Positions 22,948 through 30,193 are shown, numbered from the stretch's first letter. The stretch: DNA of 64,000 nucleotides from Mycolicibacterium sp. lyk4-40-TYG-92 (GCF_030209435.1 NZ_JARVRX010000011.1:62001-126000), one strand, 5' to 3'. Notes: generated from the letters alone by a model not told the origin. Translations and numbers: made by a program.

Positions 22948-24720
22948 CTATGCCCCAACTTCCTCGTCCCGCTGGACAGTCCAGGTGCTGCGCGGACCTT
23001 GGGAAGTCACGCGGATGTCGGCGCGCTCCTTGATCGCCTTGCGCAGGTTCTCCCATGAATACCGCGGGGTGCCCTTGGATTTGAAGTCGTCCTTGTCGAT
23101 TTCTGCCCCGTCGGGGAGGGCCGAGACGTATTCCTCGATCCATTCGGCGGCGCTGCGGTATTCCGCAGGCGGCGATTGCGTGGGGTCGATCCACCACATG
23201 GTGCCGTCGGACCCACGCCCGACAACCCTGATCTCAGGGTGCTTTGAGGCCTCGGCCACGATAGATTGGCGCTTGTACCCTTGGGCTTCAGCGGCGTCGA
23301 GTACAGCAAACGATTCAACCTGTTGGTGGCCGGCGGCGCGCAGTTGGGTGACGTGCTGTCCGAGCCATTTGGTGGCCGACAGCTTGGGCGTCGTCGGATC
23401 GTGTGACCTGCGGGTTTCCATATCGATTACGGTGGCCGCTGGTTCACCCGTGAACTCTTGGTTCACCCCTTCTGAACTGCTATTTTCTGGGGTGAACTCC
23501 GGTTCACCCGTGAACTCTGGGTTCAGCGCATAGTGGGGCACCTTGTCGCCTTTGACGATGACCACCTGGCTAATTTTTTCGAGGTGCGGCAAGACAGCGT
23601 CGAACGCTTCGCGGTAGTGCTGCTTGCCCATTGCGCGCCGTAACGCTCCGTGCGGCATAGACCCGTCGGTCAGCAATTTGATGATGCGTCTGCGCACTGT
23701 CTCGGTGTGACGGCCTTCGATGAATTCGTCGAACGCTGCGCGGGTCATCGCCCGGTCCCGAACCTTGGCCCGGTTAGCTTTTCGGGCTTGCTCAAGCATC
23801 CAGGCACGGGTGCTGTCTGACTTCGCCATGACGGCAGCCGATAGCTGCCAGTCGTGTTCGGATACGACGATTCGATGATGCAGAAGGGCGATGGTCGCGG
23901 CGACCTTCAACCGGGTGAGCATCCAATGACCGTCTAGAGCATCGCCTTCACCGCGTTGGCGTGCCAAGTGCGCCGAGATGATCGTTTGTCGGATCTCCAC
24001 CGGCCCGTATTGGACTTCCACGACTCCTTCGGAATTCGGTCCCCATAGCGGCAATTGGGTATCGAGCGGCGGCGGATCGTCGCAGTGTTCTGCCGGCATG
24101 TCGGGATCGGTGGTGGGCGCCCAGAGGAACCTCTGTGGGGTGCCGCCGCTGGCGTCGTTGAAGATGACGCCGGTATGGCCGGGTTGGGCTCCGACGGATA
24201 CGCAGCCGCGGTAGGAATGCGCGGGGACGTTGCGGCTGCTGGCTTTTGATGCGTTGGTGGAGCCGAACTGCTCGCCCATTGCGAATGCCTTCAGCGTCCC
24301 GAGAGTCGTTGATCCTTGTCGGGCGTCGAGGCCGGTAAGGATATCGATCTCCGAGCAGTTGAAGATTGCCGCGGTGATGCGTTCGTTGTCCTCGGATTCC
24401 TTGCCGCGCAACATGTAGGTCTCGGCGATTCCTTCGCCTGTCCCGAGAGGGAGTTCGAGGATTGTGGCAGGCCAAGCTAGGCGGCCCACCTTGTCACTGA
24501 TCCCCTTACCGCCGCCAGAGAAGGACACGAAGGCGACCAGCAGGTTGATTGATGCCTGGCCGCCGATGACTCCGGGGAGCCGTACGTGCGGGCCGACGCT
24601 CGCGGCGACTCGGATCAGGACCGCGAAGAATACTGCCCACGGTGCGGCATACCGGGCCCTGGCCCACTGGTAGATGGTCCTGAGTTCATTGGTGGCTGAG
24701 AAGAATTCGTCGTCGGTCAA
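22948..24720 (-). CDS. Replication protein, DUF3987-like P-loop helicase
   Basis: A 590-residue protein of the kind found in actinobacterial phages and integrative elements. Residues 20-90 hold hydrophobic helices and a P-loop-like SFSGGGKGISDKVGRL, then NCSEIDILTGLDARQGSTTLG and a helical middle domain. The C-terminal third is two winged-helix-like regions. It probably unwinds DNA or partners a primase for replication of the excised element. The start is TTG 24720 overlapping the previous stop (TTGA) with GAGAAGG upstream. The Walker motif is atypical (GGGKG-I), so ATPase activity needs testing. No separate primase or ori is identified. Confidence 0.7.
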   Translation of the reverse strand: MTDDEFFSATNELRTIYQWARARYAAPWAVFFAVLIRVAASVGPHVRLPGVIGGQASINLLVAFVSFSGGGKGISDKVGRLAWPATILELPLGTGEGIAETYMLRGKESEDNERITAAIFNCSEIDILTGLDARQGSTTLGTLKAFAMGEQFGSTNASKASSRNVPAHSYRGCVSVGAQPGHTGVIFNDASGGTPQRFLWAPTTDPDMPAEHCDDPPPLDTQLPLWGPNSEGVVEVQYGPVEIRQTIISAHLARQRGEGDALDGHWMLTRLKVAATIALLHHRIVVSEHDWQLSAAVMAKSDSTRAWMLEQARKANRAKVRDRAMTRAAFDEFIEGRHTETVRRRIIKLLTDGSMPHGALRRAMGKQHYREAFDAVLPHLEKISQVVIVKGDKVPHYALNPEFTGEPEFTPENSSSEGVNQEFTGEPAATVIDMETRRSHDPTTPKLSATKWLGQHVTQLRAAGHQQVESFAVLDAAEAQGYKRQSIVAEASKHPEIRVVGRGSDGTMWWIDPTQSPPAEYRSAAEWIEEYVSALPDGAEIDKDDFKSKGTPRYSWENLRKAIKERADIRVTSQGPRSTWTVQRDEEVGA

Positions 24721-25031
24721 GATGCCTTCTCTCGAGGTACGTAGGCCGCGGCGCGGCCTTGGGTGATGCGGTTGGCCAGCGCAGTGCAGTCGACCGCATC
24801 GGCAATGGACTTTGCCGAATCGGCAAGTTGTTCCTGAGTCGTCTCGTTGGCCAACGCTTCTCGGACACCGCCGAGAACAAGGGCCATGAGCTTGCGGGCA
24901 TCGTCATCGGGTAGGCCGCACCACTGTGGAGTTCCGGGCAGCGGCAGATGGTTGAGTCCCGCGCCGAGGCTGTTCGCGATCAGCGCGGCGTAGGTGTAGA
25001 CCTCGAACCACGCCACCTGCCGGCTATCCAT
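24717..25031 (-). CDS. DUF2742 family phage protein
   Basis: A 104-residue protein: VAWFEVYTYAALIANSLGAGLNHLPLPGTPQWCGLPDDDARKLMALVLGG matches the DUF2742 family found in mycobacterial prophages such as phiRv1-type elements. The function is unknown. The ATG at 25031 overlaps the end of the DUF6011-like gene by 8 bases and its stop overlaps the rep start, so it is tightly built into the replication operon. Confidence 0.75.
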   Translation of the reverse strand: MDSRQVAWFEVYTYAALIANSLGAGLNHLPLPGTPQWCGLPDDDARKLMALVLGGVREALANETTQEQLADSAKSIADAVDCTALANRITQGRAAAYVPREKAS

Positions 25032-25182
25032 CGTCACCCCGGCAGGTCGGTCCAGCACCTGCCGCGATACTGACAGGATCGACAAGCCAGCGGCGGCAGA
25101 CGGAACACCTTATGGCAGTGCGTGTTTCGAGCGGAGAACCCGCGCCACGATCGGCGCGGGTCTCCGTTGGGTCAGCGGTCAC
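25024..25182 (-). CDS. DUF6011-like zinc-finger microprotein
   Basis: A 52-residue protein starting at GTG 25182, which overlaps the preceding stop (GTGA). Its core IRCSVCRRWLVDPVSIAAGAGPTC follows the DUF6011 pattern C-x2-C...L-x-D-P-x-S...GxGPxC, a small zinc site common in actinophage genomes. A longer frame in this register is only read-through of the neighbouring gene. Confidence 0.65.
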   Translation of the reverse strand: MTADPTETRADRGAGSPLETRTAIRCSVCRRWLVDPVSIAAGAGPTCRGDDG

Positions 25183-25418
25183 CTGACGAGCCTTAGTCCA
25201 TGGGCTTGGGGTGCGGCCTTTCTCTGGGCCTCGACCCGCGCGACGACTGGACGGAGGATCGCAATCATGGCCAGGAGTTCTCCGACGGTCAGTTCGAACA
25301 GGCCGTCGTCTCCGCCCTCGGGGTCGCATCGGCCGATGAGCTCGCCGAGTTCCACGCGGTAGTCGGAGAGCATGATGCGCTCGGCGGCGGCCACCAACGT
25401 TTGTGCGCCGGCGCTCAT
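25179..25418 (-). CDS. Small hypothetical element protein
   Basis: A 79-residue helical protein (LVAAAERIMLSDYRVELGELIGRC, then ELTVGELLAMIAILRPVVARVEAQR). It overlaps both neighbours by 4 bases (ATGA and GTGA). No family is recognised. Confidence 0.6.
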   Translation of the reverse strand: MSAGAQTLVAAAERIMLSDYRVELGELIGRCDPEGGDDGLFELTVGELLAMIAILRPVVARVEAQRKAAPQAHGLRLVR

Positions 25419-25771
25419 CGGGTCAGCCCCTGTTCGATGTCAGCGGCCCGAATCAGGGCAGCGGCAAGCGACCGCGCGTCGGCCGATGTCAACTGCTGTT
25501 CGTCCTGCTCCCACTCGGTTCCGGTGTACCTCTCAATGAGCAGCTGGATGCCGTCGAACGCTGACCGCCCGGGTATGACGTCCGAATGGAGAGCGTTGGG
25601 GTGCGCAGCCCTGGTCGCGTAAACCCACATCTGCGCCTTTTTGTAGCCGAGGCCGGGGACCACGGGCACTTCCTTGCCCACCCCGGCGTAGCAGCACGCC
25701 ATGTCCTCGCCGTGAAGGTGCTCTTCGATGTCGCGGTGGTCGCACCAGAGGACGTGCGGGTTGAAGGTCAT
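25415..25771 (-). CDS. Small hypothetical element protein
   Basis: A 118-residue protein from ATG 25771: MTFNPHVLWCDHRDIEEHLHGEDMACCYAGVG, with Cys/His residues that may bind a metal, and an acidic helical C-terminus (QLTSADARSLAAALIRAADIEQG). It overlaps both neighbours by ATGA. The longer frame upstream has no support. Confidence 0.6.
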   Translation of the reverse strand: MTFNPHVLWCDHRDIEEHLHGEDMACCYAGVGKEVPVVPGLGYKKAQMWVYATRAAHPNALHSDVIPGRSAFDGIQLLIERYTGTEWEQDEQQLTSADARSLAAALIRAADIEQGLTR

Positions 25772-26016
25772 GGCGTCACCGCCGTGTCGTGAATCCGCTC
25801 CACGGCGGAGTCGATCTTCTTGATTGCATGACGCAGGTTGGCTTGTGCGGCAACAAGGTCCACGTGCGCCCATAGCGGTGTCGCGTCATCGAGTGCGTTC
25901 GCGACTTCGCACAGGTCGCCGTGAGCAAGCTCGGCGAGGTTCGTGGCCCGGTCGAGCAGCAGAGCGACGTCGAGCGGCGGGGCTTCCGGTGCGGTGGCAG
26001 TTGTCGGTACAGTCAT
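25768..26016 (-). CDS. Small helical hypothetical protein
   Basis: An 82-residue, Ala-rich helical protein (VALLLDRATNLAELAHGDLCEV, LRHAIKKIDSAVERI). A clear AAGGAG lies 10 bases before the ATG at 26016, in the end of the preceding small gene. The function is unknown. Confidence 0.6.
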   Translation of the reverse strand: MTVPTTATAPEAPPLDVALLLDRATNLAELAHGDLCEVANALDDATPLWAHVDLVAAQANLRHAIKKIDSAVERIHDTAVTP

Positions 26017-26030
26017 GGGTGCAGCACTCC

Positions 26031-26171
26031 TTACTTAGCGGTTGGGTCGTTCTGTTCGCCCTCGGCGGTGTTCCAGCACCGACCGGGGGCATTTACGTTG
26101 GGGCGCAGGTCCTCGGTTTTGTCCGCGTCGGGATCAAGGCCGAGGTCTTCAAACTGCGGCCACTCGCGCAT
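26031..26171 (-). CDS. 46-residue acidic microprotein
   Basis: MREWPQFEDLGLDPDADKTE is followed by a Pro/Asn-rich tail. The ATG begins one base after the stop of the Xis-like gene, so it is translationally coupled. No family is recognised; such short acidic ORFs are common in phage early operons. Confidence 0.5.
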   Translation of the reverse strand: MREWPQFEDLGLDPDADKTEDLRPNVNAPGRCWNTAEGEQNDPTAK

Positions 26172-26172
26172 G

Positions 26173-26340
26173 TCAGGCAGCGCCTTCGAGGCGGGCCACG
26201 TACTCGTCGATTTGCTTGTCAGTGCTGAACCGACGCCGCCCGATCTTCACTGACGCGAGCGCGCCTGACGCCCAGAGCTCGAACACCAGCGATCGGCTGA
26301 TACCGCCGAGCTTGAGCCCCACGGCCTTGTAATCGTTCAC
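26173..26340 (-). CDS. Xis/AlpA-like protein, first gene of leftward operon
   Basis: A 55-residue helix-turn-helix protein, KLGGISRSLVFELWASGALASVKIGRRRF, starting at GTG 26340 behind a strong AGGAGG. It is a close paralog of the protein at 14403. Proteins of this type act as excisionases or, in satellites, as AlpA-type activators. It is first in the operon that faces the XRE repressor, the position expected for an excision/early gene under repressor control. Confidence 0.75.
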   Translation of the reverse strand: MNDYKAVGLKLGGISRSLVFELWASGALASVKIGRRRFSTDKQIDEYVARLEGAA

Positions 26341-26361
26341 CTTGCCTCCTGTCGTGGATCG

Positions 26362-26386
26362 CGACAGATTTACGAATATTCTGTCG
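26362..26386. promoter_or_regulatory. Operator between XRE regulator and leftward operon
   Basis: The arms CGACAGA (26362-26368) and TCTGTCG (26380-26386) are a perfect inverted repeat with 11-base spacing. They lie in the 107-bp gap between the leftward operon and the rightward regulator, as in phage immunity regions. Further GTCAGA/GTCGC-like half sites occur before 26448. The XRE protein is the likely binder. Confidence 0.6.
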
Positions 26387-26447
26387 GTAAGTGAGACACT
26401 AGCACTGATGTCGAGAGACGCAACAAGATCTATGTCAGAATGTCGCT

Positions 26448-27011
26448 ATGTCCGACAGTGACTCAGATGTGGATGGCTGGCGGAAACGCATCGGCAAGGC
26501 GCTTGAGGACGCTCGCAAAAGGTCTGGCCTCAGTGCGGTGCAGCTCTCGGCAAGGACTCGTGAGCTCCAGGTTCCAGTTCATCGTGTCGCGATCACCAAA
26601 CTCGAATCAGGCGAGCGTGACATCACTGTGGCGGAGCTCCTGGTGCTTGCGATGGCCCTGAACACTGCGCCAGTCGGGCTGCTATGTCCCGGGCCGTACG
26701 GCAAGAATGTTGCGCTCCTGCCGGGTGTTGAAACTTCACAATTTGTTGCTGCCCAGTGGATTTCAGGCCTGTACGATCACGCGCCTCCCGCTCCCGGGGC
26801 GAACTTTTATGACTACCGGAAGAACCTCGCTGCGCTGCGAACCGCGCGGCTGGTTGACGAACTGGATGCGCGCAAGAAGTTGTTGCTGGAAATCATCGCC
26901 CGCCTGGACGGCAGCGCTGAAAGCAAGGTAGCTGCAACGGTGCTGACAGATCAGTTGACGATGATCGAAACTGATATCCAGCGATACCAACAGGACAGCG
27001 ATGATGGCTAG
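26448..27011 (+). CDS. XRE family regulator (immunity-type repressor)
   Basis: A 187-residue protein with an XRE helix-turn-helix at about residues 12-70 (RIGKALEDARKRSGLSAVQLSART, AITKLESGERDITVAELLVLAMALN). Residues 120-180 form a coiled-coil-like dimerisation region. It is divergent from the replication operon and overlaps the integrase start by 11 bases, so it resembles the master repressor of a prophage or satellite. It could alternatively control only integrase. Confidence 0.8.
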   Translation: MSDSDSDVDGWRKRIGKALEDARKRSGLSAVQLSARTRELQVPVHRVAITKLESGERDITVAELLVLAMALNTAPVGLLCPGPYGKNVALLPGVETSQFVAAQWISGLYDHAPPAPGANFYDYRKNLAALRTARLVDELDARKKLLLEIIARLDGSAESKVAATVLTDQLTMIETDIQRYQQDSDDG

Positions 27012-28191
27012 GCAACAGCTTCCGCCGCAGATCAAGAAGGTTGAGGTTCTCGACCGGTCGACCGGGAAATCCGTTGTGCGGTACCGGGTTAAGGTCGATG
27101 TTGGCGCGCATCCGGAGACGGGTATTCGTCAGCAGGCGAAGCGGCATTGCCGAACGGAGTCCGAAGCCCGCAAGGTGCTCGCGGAGCTGCAGAACAAGGC
27201 AGCGACCGGAACCTACGTGTCACCATCGAAGTTGACTGTCGAGGAACTTTGTGCGAACTATGTTGCGGGACGGCACAATCTGCGTGAATCTTCGCTGTCG
27301 AAGCTGGAATACGACCTCGCGCCGTTGCGTGAGCGGCACGGCAAACTGCCGGTGCAGAAGCTCACCAAAACGCACATAGACAAGCTGGTAACCGACCTCC
27401 TTGCCGGCGGCACCAAGACCACCAAGGGCCGGACCCGGCGACCGTGGTCACCGATCGCGGTCAACAAGACGATCAGCAGCATCGACCAGGTGCTCGCCGA
27501 CGCGCTCACGCAGAAGATCGTCACCAGCAACGTGGCAGCCAACGTGGCCCGAGTCTCGGCCGCCCACAAGGACGTCGACACGTTCACCGCGGCGGAAGTC
27601 GGCAGGCTCCGGAAGCACTTCGGCACAACCCGGCTCGGACACGCCTGGGAGCTCGCGCTGTATGGCCTGCGCCGTGGCGAGATCGCGGGCCTGCGTTGGT
27701 CAGATATTGACCTGACGGCCAGGACTCTGGCGATCGTCAACAATCGGGTGTCTGCCGGCGGTGTAACCGTCGAGAACGACCCTAAGTCGGTGGCGTCCCG
27801 ACGCGAGCTGCCCTTGCCCGAGCGGCTGACCAAAGTGCTGCGCGCCGCGAAGAAACGTCAGACGGCCGAGCGCCTGGCGATCGGCGAGCACTACGGCGCC
27901 GGTGACTACGTCGTGTGCAACGAGGCGGGGGAGCCGTACAACCCGGCCGTCCTGTCGCGCTACTGGGCCGAGGCGGTGAAGGCCGCCGGCGTGCGGCACA
28001 TCAAGCTGCACGGCGCCAGGCACACCGCGGCCACGCTGATGCACCTGGACGGGGTACCGGTCGCGGTGATCGCGGCGTGGATCGGGCACTCAGACCCGAC
28101 GCTGACGCTGCGTGTGTACGCACACAGCCAGGCGGATGCACTGAAGTCCGCAGGCGACGTTTTGGACCGTCCGAACAAGAGTTCCAAGTGA
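27001..28191 (+). CDS. Tyrosine integrase
   Basis: A 396-residue site-specific recombinase. An N-terminal arm-binding region (to about residue 75) and SAM-like core-binding domain (80-180) precede the catalytic domain with Arg224 (LYGLRRGEIAGLRW), Lys262, His337/Arg340 (LHGARHTAATL), His363 (WIGHSDPTLTL) and the nucleophile Tyr373 (RVYAH). All catalytic residues are present, so it should be active. It integrates the element into the 3' end of tRNA-Gly(CCC), whose att core starts 67 bp downstream. A second ATG at codon 2 is equally possible as start. Confidence 0.93.
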   Translation: MMARQQLPPQIKKVEVLDRSTGKSVVRYRVKVDVGAHPETGIRQQAKRHCRTESEARKVLAELQNKAATGTYVSPSKLTVEELCANYVAGRHNLRESSLSKLEYDLAPLRERHGKLPVQKLTKTHIDKLVTDLLAGGTKTTKGRTRRPWSPIAVNKTISSIDQVLADALTQKIVTSNVAANVARVSAAHKDVDTFTAAEVGRLRKHFGTTRLGHAWELALYGLRRGEIAGLRWSDIDLTARTLAIVNNRVSAGGVTVENDPKSVASRRELPLPERLTKVLRAAKKRQTAERLAIGEHYGAGDYVVCNEAGEPYNPAVLSRYWAEAVKAAGVRHIKLHGARHTAATLMHLDGVPVAVIAAWIGHSDPTLTLRVYAHSQADALKSAGDVLDRPNKSSK

Positions 28192-28194
28192 GTT

Positions 28195-28252
28195 GTGACC
28201 CTGTGTGACCCTGAGGGGTCGATTCGAACACTTTCGAACAGCATCAATGCTG
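28195..28252. promoter_or_regulatory. Putative right integrase arm-type sites and hairpin
   Basis: Two direct GTGACCC copies (28195-28201, 28205-28211) match a pair near attL. Two TTCGAACA copies follow with 10-bp spacing (28223-28230, 28233-28240), then a small hairpin CAGCAT-ca-ATGCTG (28239-28252). All lie between the integrase stop and the att core, where arm sites and an int terminator are expected. Confidence 0.5.
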
Positions 28253-28258
28253 GTAGGC

Positions 28259-28303
28259 GTGGAGCCGATGACGGGAATCGAACCCGCGTATTCAGCTTGG
28301 GAA
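28259..28303. repeat. attR, 45-bp core within tRNA-Gly
   Basis: This is identical to 14178-14222. It covers the 3' part of the tRNA gene up to the anticodon loop; the recombination crossover must lie within these 45 bases. Confidence 0.9.
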
Positions 28304-28333
28304 GCTGATGTTCTGCCATTGAACTACATCGGC
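28260..28333 (-). tRNA. tRNA-Gly (anticodon CCC)
   Basis: Read on the minus strand it folds fully: acceptor GCCGATG/CATCGGC, D stem GTTC/GAAC, anticodon stem TCAGC/GCTGA with loop TTCCCAA (anticodon CCC), and T stem GCGGG/CCCGT with loop TTCGATT. The CCA end is encoded. The gene is intact although it is the integration site, because the element restores the 3' half. Confidence 0.95.
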
Positions 28334-28378
28334 ATGGTGCCGCTGCAGGATATCAACCCAGCCCGATAGGCTCCCCAC

Positions 28379-28957
28379 GTGCTCCTCTCTGACCGCGATC
28401 TCCGGGCCGAAATCGCTGCTGGACGTCTCGGCATCGACCCGTTCGATGACTCGATGGTGCAGCCCTCCAGCGTCGACGTCCGGCTGGACAGCCTGTTCCG
28501 GGTCTTCAACAACACCCGCTACACGCACATCGACCCAGCGCAGCAGCAGGACGAGCTGACCACCCTGGTCGAACCCGCCGAAGGCGAACCCTTCGTCCTC
28601 CATCCCGGCGAGTTCGTGCTGGGCTCGACGCTCGAAACCTGCACGCTCCCAGACGATCTGGCGGGGCGGCTGGAAGGCAAATCGTCACTGGGCCGCTTGG
28701 GTCTGCTGACGCACTCCACCGCGGGCTTCATCGACCCGGGCTTCTCGGGACACATCACGCTGGAGCTGTCGAACGTCGCGAACCTGCCGATCACGCTGTG
28801 GCCGGGCATGAAGATCGGTCAGCTCTGCCTGCTCCGCCTCACCAGCCCGGCAGAGCACCCCTACGGCAGCGACAAGGTCGGCTCCAAGTACCAGGGTCAG
28901 CGCGGGCCGACACCCTCGCGGTCGTACCTGAACTTCGTCAAGCCTCAGCCCCGCTGA
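28379..28957 (+). CDS. dcd: dCTP deaminase (dUMP-forming type)
   Basis: A 192-residue enzyme nearly collinear with mycobacterial Dcd (Rv0321): MLLSDRDLRAEIAAGRLGID, QPSSVDVRLDSLFRVFNN, the catalytic LEGKSSLGRLGL and HSTAGFIDPGFSGHITLEL, and GSKYQGQRGPTPSRSY at the end. In mycobacteria this trimeric enzyme both deaminates dCTP and hydrolyses the dUTP, giving dUMP for thymidylate synthesis. The start is GTG 28379, as the conserved N-terminus requires. It is divergent from the tRNA-Gly gene. Confidence 0.95.
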   Translation: MLLSDRDLRAEIAAGRLGIDPFDDSMVQPSSVDVRLDSLFRVFNNTRYTHIDPAQQQDELTTLVEPAEGEPFVLHPGEFVLGSTLETCTLPDDLAGRLEGKSSLGRLGLLTHSTAGFIDPGFSGHITLELSNVANLPITLWPGMKIGQLCLLRLTSPAEHPYGSDKVGSKYQGQRGPTPSRSYLNFVKPQPR

Positions 28958-29181
28958 CTGCGAACTGACGCAGAACTTTTGCGGGTAGCGGACTGCCTGG
29001 ATTCGCAGTCAACGCAGCCTGGCCACTGAGACCGTGCTTTAGGGCGCTCGTTACTGGGCATTTCTCGCCGCAGACGCAGGGTCAACGCATACGGGCTGCC
29101 TGCCGGCGTTGATCCTGTAACCAGGGCGCTGGCCACTCGCACTTCTGCGCCCGCATTACAGGGTCAACGGAAGACCCAGCG
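28958..29181. other. Intergenic region with CAGGGTCAACG motifs
   Basis: These 224 bases between two convergent genes hold no ORF. CAGGGTCAACG occurs at 29077-29087 and 29159-29169, and an inverted copy with one mismatch at 29107-29117. CTGGCCACT also occurs twice. The motifs look like a degenerate intergenic repeat; no terminator is obvious. Confidence 0.5.
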
Positions 29182-30027
29182 TCAGCCACCCGGCATCGGG
29201 TTCATCGGCCCGACCGGGCTGGTGGGGATCGTGGTGGTCGTCGTCGGCACCGTCGTCGAAGTAGTTGTCGTGGTGCTCGTCGACGGGGTACTGGAAGTCG
29301 ACGGAGTAGTCGAAGCCGGACTCGAGGCCGTAGCAGGCGGCGCCACCGGCACACCCGTCGTCTCGGTGACCGTCGCAGTCGACGTAGAAGTCGACGGAGA
29401 CGGAGAAGAAGAGGCACCAGCCGGCGCCAGAACCGCGCAGGCCACGCGCCCACCGGCATCACCGGTGGCCAGGGTCTCGGCGTCCGGGCCGGGCGTCCCG
29501 TTGTGGGTGTACCGCGGCGGGATGTTGGCGAAGTTGTCCGGTCCCTGATGGATGATCAGGGCGCTGCCTTCCGGGCCCTTCAAGCCGGCCTCGGTGAACG
29601 CATCCGTGGTGGCCACGACCTTGCCGGTGCCGTCGCCGCGGACGTTCAACGGCGTCAGGTCTCCGCTTGCCGGATGCCCGGTGTGCCCGGCGACCTGCAG
29701 ATGACCGCCGGCCGACGTGAAGTCGCCCTCGCACTTACCCACGGAGTGGATGTGCATGCCGTGGCTACCCGGGGCGAGGATGCCGCCGCCGGTGGTCTCC
29801 ACGGTCACGGTGGCGTAGCCGTCGGTGAAGTCGATCGAGGCGTTGGCGACGGGCCTGCCGTCGGACGTCTTGAGGACGACGTTCAGCGCCGACGGATTGG
29901 ACTGGGTCCAGGTTGTCGGCGGCGTAGAAGTCGAGGGCTTCGACCCGTTCTGGTTGGAATTGCAGGCAGCCAGCACAAAGACCGGTGCGGTGAGCAGGGC
30001 GGCAGCTGCAGTTGCGCGATTCAACAT
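29182..30027 (-). CDS. sodC: Cu-type superoxide dismutase lipoprotein
   Basis: A 281-residue lipoprotein (lipobox VLAAC) of the Cu,Zn-SOD family. The SOD domain has the copper site HGMHIHSVGKC, SAGGHLQVAGHTGHPASGDL and ALIIHQGPDNFANIPP; the zinc loop is shortened as in the M. tuberculosis enzyme, which works without zinc. It removes superoxide outside the membrane. Unlike Rv0432 the last ~75 residues form a Ser/Thr/Pro-rich tail (runs of Thr, then PVGPMNPMPGG), likely O-mannosylated or cell-wall spanning. The start is ATG 30027 with AGGAGG just before it. Confidence 0.9.
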   Translation of the reverse strand: MLNRATAAAALLTAPVFVLAACNSNQNGSKPSTSTPPTTWTQSNPSALNVVLKTSDGRPVANASIDFTDGYATVTVETTGGGILAPGSHGMHIHSVGKCEGDFTSAGGHLQVAGHTGHPASGDLTPLNVRGDGTGKVVATTDAFTEAGLKGPEGSALIIHQGPDNFANIPPRYTHNGTPGPDAETLATGDAGGRVACAVLAPAGASSSPSPSTSTSTATVTETTGVPVAPPATASSPASTTPSTSSTPSTSTTTTTSTTVPTTTTTIPTSPVGPMNPMPGG

Positions 30028-30193
30028 GCACCTCCTGATACCCCGAACCACCAGCGTCTAACCGCCGCTTGTTTCACGGGGAACCAACACCCGAAGCCCC
30101 ATGTGAGGCTGGTGTAACACGTCGGAAACGCAGTCGCCGCAAGCCGGAAACCCCGCCGATACATCCTCGTCAAGATTGTCGAAGGAGTCCCAC

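Larger units (their letters stand above)
14178..28303. mobile_element. Integrated phage satellite or reduced prophage at tRNA-Gly
   Basis: The element is bounded by identical 45-bp repeats at 14178-14222 and 28259-28303; the right copy is the 3' end of an intact tRNA-Gly. Contents from right to left: tyrosine integrase, XRE regulator, Xis-like protein, about 13 overlapping leftward genes including a P-loop replication protein and a phage tape measure protein, three small genes, a Panacea-type toxin-antitoxin pair, and two further Xis-like genes. I find no terminase, portal, capsid, tail tube or lysis gene. DUF2742 and DUF6011 proteins tie it to actinobacterial phages. A satellite, a plasmid-like integrative element and a decayed prophage all remain possible. 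Confidence 0.88.

Noticed and set aside
25183..25329. Extended N-terminus of the DUF6011-like protein
   Set aside because: Arg/Pro-rich read-through in another frame of the preceding gene; the GTG overlapping its stop is a better start.
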